This document shows positions 22,251 through 26,463 of a stretch of 26,463 nucleotides of DNA, one piece after another. Origin of the DNA: DATMRF01 sp035566435 (lineage in GTDB: Bacteria > Verrucomicrobiota > Verrucomicrobiia > Limisphaerales > UBA8199); NCBI GenBank assembly GCA_035566435.1, contig DATMRF010000010.1:1-26463 (forward strand), given 5' to 3'. The translations under genes were made by a program, and so were the position numbers. The notes under the pieces were generated by a model. The model did no database searches. It was not told where the DNA came from and saw only the letters and a program-made list of their open reading frames with translations. Each line of letters starts with the position of its first letter. Within the stretch, counting starts at the first letter, position 1.

Positions 22251-23183
22251 TCAACTTGAAAACGCAGGCTCCTGGAGATTCTCAGGGGTAACCGGAACCG
22301 GCGTGGGCAACGGCGGCGGCAGAGCCGGCGAAGCAGCCGCGAGCCGGTTCCCAGTGCCTAGCGCCTCGCGAAGTTCATCCGCCAGCGACCGGTTATCCAC
22401 ATACTTGTGTTCCAGCGCTGTCGCGTACTCGGAGGCGAACCCGTCCAGTTCCTGGGTAATGCCGCGAATCGTAGTGACCATATAGTTGTAGGCAAACATC
22501 GCCGGAATGGCGACGGAAAGGCCGGCGACCGTCGCCAGCAGGGCCGCCGCCACGCCCGGCGCCATGGCCGTCAGACTCGCTGCGCCCGCGCGCCCGATGC
22601 CCGAAAAAGTCTCCATCACGCCCCAAACCGTGCCGAACAGCCCGATGAACGGTCCGCCAGCCACCGCCGTGGAAAGAATGATCATCCCCTTCTCCAGCGA
22701 AAGCGCCTGCGTCGAGGCCGCCCGCTCGAGCGACACCTGAACGGATTCGAAGGAAGGGCGGCTGACTTTGATCGAAATGGACCGCGCCAGCACATCGGTC
22801 TCCCCGAAGTTTTCCCCGTTGCCGCCGCTTGGGACAACGCTCTTGACCTGAACGATTCGAATGGGGTTGTTCTTCAAGTGGTATGCCATTTCCTCCGCGC
22901 CAGTCACATAAAGTTCAAAGGCTGGAGCGCCGTCGAATTCCTTCTTCTGCCGAAAGAGTTCCATCGGGTCGCGAGTGGATCGGTACTCTTCGAAGAATTT
23001 CTTGCCCGCCTTGCGCGCGCGAATCAGTTGCCGCGCCTTGGTGATGATCACCATCCAACTGAAGATTGAGACAACCAGCAGGGCCAGGATAGTGCAAAAG
23101 CCCTCCTTGGTAAGGTGTTCCCACGCGAAACCGATCGCGTTGGACGGCACACCGGCTGCAAACAAAGGCGATACAACGTTCAT
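22251..23183 (-). CDS. exbB: ExbB/TolQ-type proton channel protein
   Basis: The 310-residue inner-membrane protein has a first hydrophobic segment at about 30-48, a long cytoplasmic loop (about 50-160), and the MotA/TolQ/ExbB channel part from about 165: MIILSTAVAGGPFIGLFGTVWGVMETFSGI and ALLATVAGLSVAIPAMFAYNYM. It forms the pentameric channel around ExbD. It is longer than E. coli ExbB (244 residues). It is the first gene of exbB-exbD-tonB-exbD. A PhoB-type direct repeat with TACAAT -10 lies 63-97 bp upstream. Confidence 0.94.
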   Translation of the reverse strand: MNVVSPLFAAGVPSNAIGFAWEHLTKEGFCTILALLVVSIFSWMVIITKARQLIRARKAGKKFFEEYRSTRDPMELFRQKKEFDGAPAFELYVTGAEEMAYHLKNNPIRIVQVKSVVPSGGNGENFGETDVLARSISIKVSRPSFESVQVSLERAASTQALSLEKGMIILSTAVAGGPFIGLFGTVWGVMETFSGIGRAGAASLTAMAPGVAAALLATVAGLSVAIPAMFAYNYMVTTIRGITQELDGFASEYATALEHKYVDNRSLADELREALGTGNRLAAASPALPPPLPTPVPVTPENLQEPAFSS

Positions 23184-23245
23184 AGAATATCAATCCACTT
23201 AGAATGTGAGCGACCCGGGGCGCGAACGAAAGCAACGTAGTGTGA

Positions 23246-23280
23246 ATTGTAAACGGCGGTTCTGTGACGAACGTGTGACA
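23246..23280 (-). promoter_or_regulatory. Candidate Pho box and -10 of exbB
   Basis: On the minus strand TGTCAC (23280-23275) and CGTCAC (23269-23264) are 11 bp apart. Exactly 12 bases further on is TACAAT (23251-23246), one base from the -10 consensus. This is the best-placed promoter of the three boxes in the window. The binding regulator is inferred. Confidence 0.6.
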
Positions 23281-23334
23281 ACCCGTCACGCCATGTCCGA
23301 ATCCTGTAACACGAAATCCAGGTAGGGACTGGTA

Positions 23335-23356
23335 GGGACGCTGTCCCCAGCGTCCC
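23335..23356. repeat. Short palindrome GGGACGCTG / CAGCGTCCC
   Basis: A perfect 9-bp stem with loop TCCC. It is preceded by two direct GGTAGGGAC copies. It belongs to the intergenic repeat cluster between exbB and the AraC gene. Confidence 0.65.
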
Positions 23357-23392
23357 CATCGCTTCGCAGATTTCACGCATACCACAAAAGAG

Positions 23393-23419
23393 ATCCGTGT
23401 TATCCGTGCAATCCGTGGT
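23393..23419. repeat. Three 9-bp units ATCCGTGNN
   Basis: Units start at 23393, 23402 and 23411. From memory, such ATCCGTG repeats are widespread in environmental bacterial genomes. They lie just beyond the 3' end of the AraC gene. Confidence 0.75.
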
Positions 23420-23462
23420 TGGCTCCTCCTGATTAAATTTTCTGTCCGCGCTTTCTTCTCGG

Positions 23463-24350
23463 TCACGCCTTTGTGCTCTTTGCGTTCTTTCGTGGCAATT
23501 CCGAAGTCCTCCAAGGAAGCAGCCGGCTCTGCCCGCCGGTGCGGGATGCTTTCCGGCGCCAGCTCGATGGCGTCAGGCCAAAGCGCCGTTTGAATAACGA
23601 GTTGAATAAACTCAGGCTCCGGTAGCCGCTGTCCATAGCCACCTGAATGATCTTGGCATCCGTCGTTCCCAGCAACTCACGCGCCTTGAGCAGGCGCAGT
23701 TCCGTCTGGCGCGACCGCGGCGAATCGCCGAATCGTTCGTGAAAGAGCCGATTGAAGTGCCTCGGACTGCACCCGCACAGGCCGGCAAGCCGTTCAGGCG
23801 TGTGCAGGAGAAGCTCGCTATCCGGCATTTGGCAAACAATCTCCTGAAACCGGCGCTGCGCCGAAACTCCGCGCCCCACCGGCGCCGGGTGCCGGGACAA
23901 ATCGTCGATGAAAAACGCGGAGGCGAGCCCGAGCACTTCGGCGCGCTGGACCAGGTCTCGGCTGCCAGACGCCCGCGCCGCCAGGTCGCCAAACCGCCGG
24001 GCCAGCGGATGCGTCGAAGGCAGAAACTGCACTCGCTCAACCCCGCACGCCCCGCCGCTCTCAAAGTAGTGCCGCTCCTCCAACGTGAAAAACCCGCAGA
24101 GCAACCCCGGCGCGAAACCGAACCCGTGCAGTACTACCTCCCCCAGTTGACTCGCCCGAACCACCGCCTTGACCGACGGCGCCAGAACCAGCAGCTCACC
24201 TTCGGACAATGACCGGGGCCGCGCCGGTTCCATCCAATAGGCTGCCCCGCTGCTCACGCGCACAAAGCGCCACGCCTCAGTCGCGTCACTCCATTCGCGG
24301 CCAGGTGCCAGCCGGATCTCTTCAATGCGCAAATGCCCCGGAATCTTCAT
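23463..24350 (-). CDS. AraC-family transcriptional regulator
   Basis: The chosen start is ATG 24350 (295 residues; the frame stays open to a TTG at 24416). An N-terminal cupin-like ligand part contains AYWMEPARPRSLSEGELLVLAP. The C-terminal part has two helix-turn-helix motifs: LAGLCGCSPRHFNRLFHERFG and IIQVAMDSGYRSLSLFNSLFKRRFGLTPSSWRR, here given as separate stretches HFNRLFHERFG and SLSLFNSLFKRRFG. The family end would be near SSWRR. The final residues (LPRKNAKSTKA) are encoded by a dispersed 9-bp repeat, so the native stop was lost. Its target genes and ligand are unknown; no adjacent operon points to one. Confidence 0.9.
   Translation of the reverse strand: MKIPGHLRIEEIRLAPGREWSDATEAWRFVRVSSGAAYWMEPARPRSLSEGELLVLAPSVKAVVRASQLGEVVLHGFGFAPGLLCGFFTLEERHYFESGGACGVERVQFLPSTHPLARRFGDLAARASGSRDLVQRAEVLGLASAFFIDDLSRHPAPVGRGVSAQRRFQEIVCQMPDSELLLHTPERLAGLCGCSPRHFNRLFHERFGDSPRSRQTELRLLKARELLGTTDAKIIQVAMDSGYRSLSLFNSLFKRRFGLTPSSWRRKASRTGGQSRLLPWRTSELPRKNAKSTKA
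23470..23496. repeat. Three 9-bp units (TTTGTGCTC-type) inside the AraC 3' end
   Basis: Units start at 23470, 23479 and 23488. Read on the minus strand the stretch encodes the C-terminal PRKNAKSTKA and is followed by the stop at 23463. It is a second 9-bp repeat type, 50 bp from the ATCCGTG array. Confidence 0.7.
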
Positions 24351-24516
24351 CCCGATTAGTTCTGGCTGGTACGTTTGCCAGACGAGTGTTACGAACGAGT
24401 GGCGGCCGTGAAACAAGCGGATGACAACTGCAGGAATTCGTGCGCGATTCGGCCATACGCCCCCCTTTTGGCGCCGGATAATTCATGCCCCGCATGAAAT
24501 GCCAACCGCCCGGAGC

Positions 24517-24533
24517 GCCGGCATGTTGCCGGC
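24517..24533 (+). repeat. Dispersed palindrome, copy 5 (stem variant)
   Basis: GCCGGCA-TGT-TGCCGGC is a perfect 7-bp stem with the same TGT loop as the other copies. Its flanks GGAGC upstream and TTG downstream also match copies 2-4. The inner three stem pairs differ from the GCCGATT type but remain paired. Confidence 0.75.
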
Positions 24534-24583
24534 TTGGGCTCTTCACGGCATGACCCCTGGGTCGAAGCCGTTTCCCATTAACA

Positions 24584-24599
24584 CCCCGCTTCAGCGGGG
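24584..24599. repeat. CCCCGC/GCGGGG stem-loop
   Basis: Six-bp stem with a TTCA loop, followed by GGTTTCAAC. It could be a terminator-like fold or a small repeat. The gap 24351-24731 has only this, the copy-5 palindrome and the heptamers below. Confidence 0.45.
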
Positions 24600-24659
24600 G
24601 TTTCAACAGGTTTCTCGCACCTGGTGGAAGCAGTTGGGCCGCTTCGCCGCTCGCGGAAC

Positions 24660-24687
24660 CAACTTGCAGCCTTCAACTTGCACCTTG
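24660..24687. repeat. Heptanucleotide array (4 units, CAACTTG-type)
   Basis: Four 7-bp units with consensus CAMCTTG stand between the AraC promoter side and the small gene at 24732. Same period as the other three arrays, different sequence. Confidence 0.75.
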
Positions 24688-24731
24688 GAACCGCAAACAT
24701 CTGCCTGGAAAACCGACCTTCCCTGATATGG

Positions 24732-25028
24732 TCATTCAGCGCGCGGCGAAAACGCACCTGGCATGCCCTCGCGGCGCGCCGCGCGCCGATCCAAACCATT
24801 AAGCTGGCCCCAGTAAACCGTCGCCACCTGCGCCTCGAGCTGTAAAGCCGTGTCTACCCGCTCCTCGAACAGACAAGGGAACACCAGCCACGGAACAGCG
24901 CTGTCGCAGGCGATCTCACTGGCCGACTTGGCTTCGCGAATTACCAGCGCGTGCAACTCGGAACTCTCGATTCTATCGAGTCGATTCAGCAGCAGTCGCC
25001 ACCTGAGCAATTCGAAACTCCGTTCCAT
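24732..25028 (-). CDS. Small helical protein of unknown function
   Basis: The 98-residue product has clear helical segments: LLRWRLLLNRLDRIESSELHAL and PWLVFPCLFEERVDTAL (with VIREAKSASEIA between). The composition is protein-like, unlike the serine/proline-rich opposite-strand frame. GGGGAG lies 10 bases and GGGGGA directly before the ATG. Neighbours give no functional clue; the gene stands alone among repeats. I recognise no characterised family. Confidence 0.5.
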   Translation of the reverse strand: MERSFELLRWRLLLNRLDRIESSELHALVIREAKSASEIACDSAVPWLVFPCLFEERVDTALQLEAQVATVYWGQLNGLDRRAARREGMPGAFSPRAE

Positions 25029-25162
25029 TCCCCCCGATTCTCCCCGAGCAGCATGGCAAACGGCAGGCGCCCAGGTTAAGATCGCGCAACCAGCAACCTA
25101 CGGCGCAGTGTCCGCGCTGCCGCCGGCCTGGTATGCTCGGCTCGGCGAAACGTTCCCGGCAT

Positions 25163-25392
25163 TCAAAACCCTTTGCCTGGAATCCGCCCCCGGTTCACCA
25201 TCACAATTCCCTGCCCCAGAAACCGCGGCTGCTGCACCGGATCATCCCGCGACACGACCGCACCGGCGCGATTGCCTGCTGCTGCCGCAATCCGCCGATC
25301 TCGGCCTTCGTCTCACGTCCGAGACCAGCACACCCAGGGCGCATTGGGACAGGATGGAGGCCCCCACCCGGTTCTGCGGGCTTTCGCAGATA
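25163..25392 (-). pseudogene. Frameshifted remnant of an unknown gene
   Basis: On the minus strand one frame reads ICESPQNRVGASILSQC then ALGVLVSDV near 25392-25313. The protein-like sense then continues in a second frame as RRIAAAAGNRAGAVVSRDD and QPRFLGQGIVMVNRGRI to a stop at 25163. Both stretches look like ordinary protein, while neither frame is open throughout. The 5' part is cut by the 112-bp element at 25393. I do not know the family. Confidence 0.35.
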
Positions 25393-25504
25393 ATATAACA
25401 GGCCTATCCACTTGACTCCACTAACCGCTACCGGTGGTGGCTGCCACGAACGGCTGGTTCCATTTGTTGGGCTCGGTGGAGTGAAGTGGATAGGCCTGTA
25501 ATAT
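25393..25504. mobile_element. 112-bp element with 29-bp inverted ends (MITE-like)
   Basis: Terminal arms 25393-25421 and 25476-25504 match at 27 of 29 positions (core ACAGGCCTATCCACTT), with a 54-base non-coding centre. Both ends carry ATAT, so a TA- or ATAT-type target duplication is possible. There is no room for a transposase, so it would be moved in trans. Confidence 0.65.
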
Positions 25505-25660
25505 GAATAGGCACGTTTTAGTTCCGCCGGCCCGTTACTCCGGGCACGGGTGCCGATATGGGAGGGCGGGCATGGCCGGCTGCTTCACCTATGAGCGCCC
25601 AAGCGGCGTATTCTGGAAGCAGCGACATGGCCTGCGAAAAAAAATTAGTGTTAAGCAGTG

Positions 25661-25698
25661 TTAAGGCCGCGATAGCGGCCTCGCGATAGCGGCCTTAA
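25661..25698. repeat. Palindrome TTAAGGCCGC / GCGGCCTTAA with inner direct repeat
   Basis: Perfect 10-bp arms at 25661-25670 and 25689-25698. Inside, CGCGATAGCGGCCT is repeated directly. Two GTGTTAA copies lie just upstream. Stretches 25505-25660 and 25699-25850 show no gene I can support. Confidence 0.7.
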
Positions 25699-25850
25699 TG
25701 TGGACGAGGACGGCGGCGAGGAACGGGGCTTTCATATTTGCGTGTATGGTTGTCTGTTATCCGGCCAGTCGCAATTGGCGACGGTGGCCTCTACTATGTA
25801 TGGCGCGACGGATGTTGTCTGACGGCGGACAAGCGAGTGAGGTGCCGCAA

Positions 25851-25942
25851 AACCCTTTGGGGTTGACCGCATTTCGGGGGGTGCGTACCCAGACAGCTCG
25901 TTCCTCGCTGCTGGGCTGAGTAATGCAATCCTTTTGGGATTG
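25851..25942. repeat. Three-hairpin repeat unit
   Basis: AACCC-GGGTT (25851-25864), then CCCAG...CTGGG with inner AGC/GCT (25888-25915), then CAATCC-GGATTG (25926-25942) form three successive stem-loops. I recall similar units with TAGCTCGTTCCTCG-type loops in verrucomicrobial and planctomycete genomes; that is memory, not a search result. Confidence 0.55.
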
Positions 25943-26160
25943 TCGGATTGGCCTCCCGGCAAACGAGCGCGCTGCGGTCGAGCAAGTCGCGTACTGGTTC
26001 CAAAACAAAAGCAACAGCGGACTCAGAATCTCCTGGCCTTCCGGCGGCACCTGCCAGCAGTTCGCCGCTAAGGATCTCCTCCCCTCCGTCCAGGCCGTCC
26101 TTGCCAGATATCAGCGCCGGTCGTTTTAATCCACGGCACCTTTCCTGATGTCCGCGAACC

Positions 26161-26209
26161 CCACCTCCCATTTTCCACTCTGCACTCCGCAGTCTGCATT
26201 CCGCGCTTC
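26161..26209. repeat. Heptanucleotide array (7 units, GCAGTCT-type)
   Basis: Seven 7-bp units, reading on the minus strand as TGCAGAG-type repeats. Translated, it gives SAECRxRSAEW-like nonsense, so open frames through it are artefacts. It lies about 160 bp before the gene at the right edge. Confidence 0.8.
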
Positions 26210-26367
26210 TTCGCCCGCCGCGTGCGTTGGTCCGTGCGCTCATAACCTGAAAACCAAACCACAAAAAATGCGCCGGCTCTTCGAGCGCATCTTGACACTA
26301 CCACCATAATCGAGGCGTGAAACGGTTCCTCATCCGGAAACATGAACCTTAACCCGTAGAAAGGAAT

Positions 26368-26463
26368 ATGAATTCGGATAAAGCAGCAGCTCGGTCTTTA
26401 CGAGATATCGAATTGGAAGTGTTGGAGGAAGGACGCGAATGGACGCGGCGGCGGTTGGAGCAG
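26368..26463 (+). CDS. N-terminus of a gene running off the right edge, perhaps a transposase
   Basis: ATG 26368 has AAGGA just upstream (26361-26365). The 32 visible residues begin MNSDKAAARSL and continue IELEVLEEGREWTRRRLEQ, a charged helical start. Segments of this type open some ISKra4-like transposases, but 32 residues cannot decide. Confidence 0.5.
   Translation, partial: MNSDKAAARSLRDIELEVLEEGREWTRRRLEQ

Noticed and set aside
21143..22291. Open frame of 382 codons opposite tonB and exbD
   Set aside because: It crosses two real genes on the minus strand and has no protein-like segments.
23242..23258. Third and fourth 11-bp units (CGCCGT, ATTCAC) of the exbB box
   Set aside because: ATTCAC overlaps the TACAAT -10 and CGCCGT fits poorly; two units are enough to explain the site.
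24850..25398. 182-codon plus-strand frame
   Set aside because: It is serine/proline-rich and opposes the more protein-like minus-strand small gene and gene remnant.
25794..26264. 156-codon minus-strand frame
   Set aside because: It passes through the heptamer array and the three-hairpin repeat, giving repeat-derived residues (SAECRLRSAEW).
26292..26306. TTGACA with CATAAT as a promoter of the right-edge gene
   Set aside because: The spacing is only 7 bases, far too short for a sigma-70 promoter.

Overview
The window is about 26.5 kb of high-GC, chromosome-like DNA. It most resembles a Gram-negative member of the Verrucomicrobiota (Limisphaerales/Pedosphaera-like). The pointers are a twin-arginine Gfo/Idh/MocA oxidoreductase, a BspA-type repeat protein with a C-terminal domain ending FYRVLSP, an ExbB-ExbD-TonB-ExbD operon, and intergenic DNA packed with palindromes and heptamer repeats. 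The taxonomic call is inference; no rRNA or other marker gene is present.

Layout. Positions 1-8356 are a phosphate island. On the minus strand lie a putative porin, pstS, pstC, pstA, pstB and phoU. Divergent from the porin, on the plus strand, lie a DUF47/PhoU-like gene and a Pit-type phosphate transporter. Positions 8574-13518 are a plus-strand secretion or pilus-like operon: one short GspE-type ATPase, two GspF-type platform proteins in tandem, three small pseudopilin-like proteins and a small membrane protein. Positions 13927-18955 hold a single-domain rhodanese, a 568-residue secreted repeat protein (minus strand), a two-gene unit (sphingomyelinase-like phosphodiesterase plus exported HAD phosphatase) and a small unknown protein. 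Positions 18966-24350 are on the minus strand: a Gfo/Idh/MocA oxidoreductase, exbD-tonB-exbD-exbB, and an AraC-type regulator. From 24351 to the end the DNA is gene-poor: dispersed repeats, a 112-bp element with 29-bp inverted ends, a decayed reading frame, one small putative gene and the start of a gene at the right edge.

How the parts may work together. Direct repeats of a (C/T)GT(C/A)AC hexamer at 11-bp spacing, the geometry of PhoB boxes, lie upstream of pstS, the porin and exbB. A related 11-bp tandem array lies upstream of the phosphodiesterase/phosphatase pair. This suggests a phosphate-starvation regulon that joins outer-membrane entry (porin, TonB energisation), phosphoester breakdown in the envelope, and inner-membrane uptake (Pst). 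No PhoB/PhoR pair is in the window, so the regulator is inferred.

The second theme is repeats. A small palindrome occurs five times; one copy keeps its fold through paired stem changes. Heptanucleotide arrays of four different sequences occur at four loci. Two genes (phoU and the AraC gene) take their stop codons from dispersed repeats. No tRNA, rRNA, CRISPR array or complete insertion sequence was recognised.
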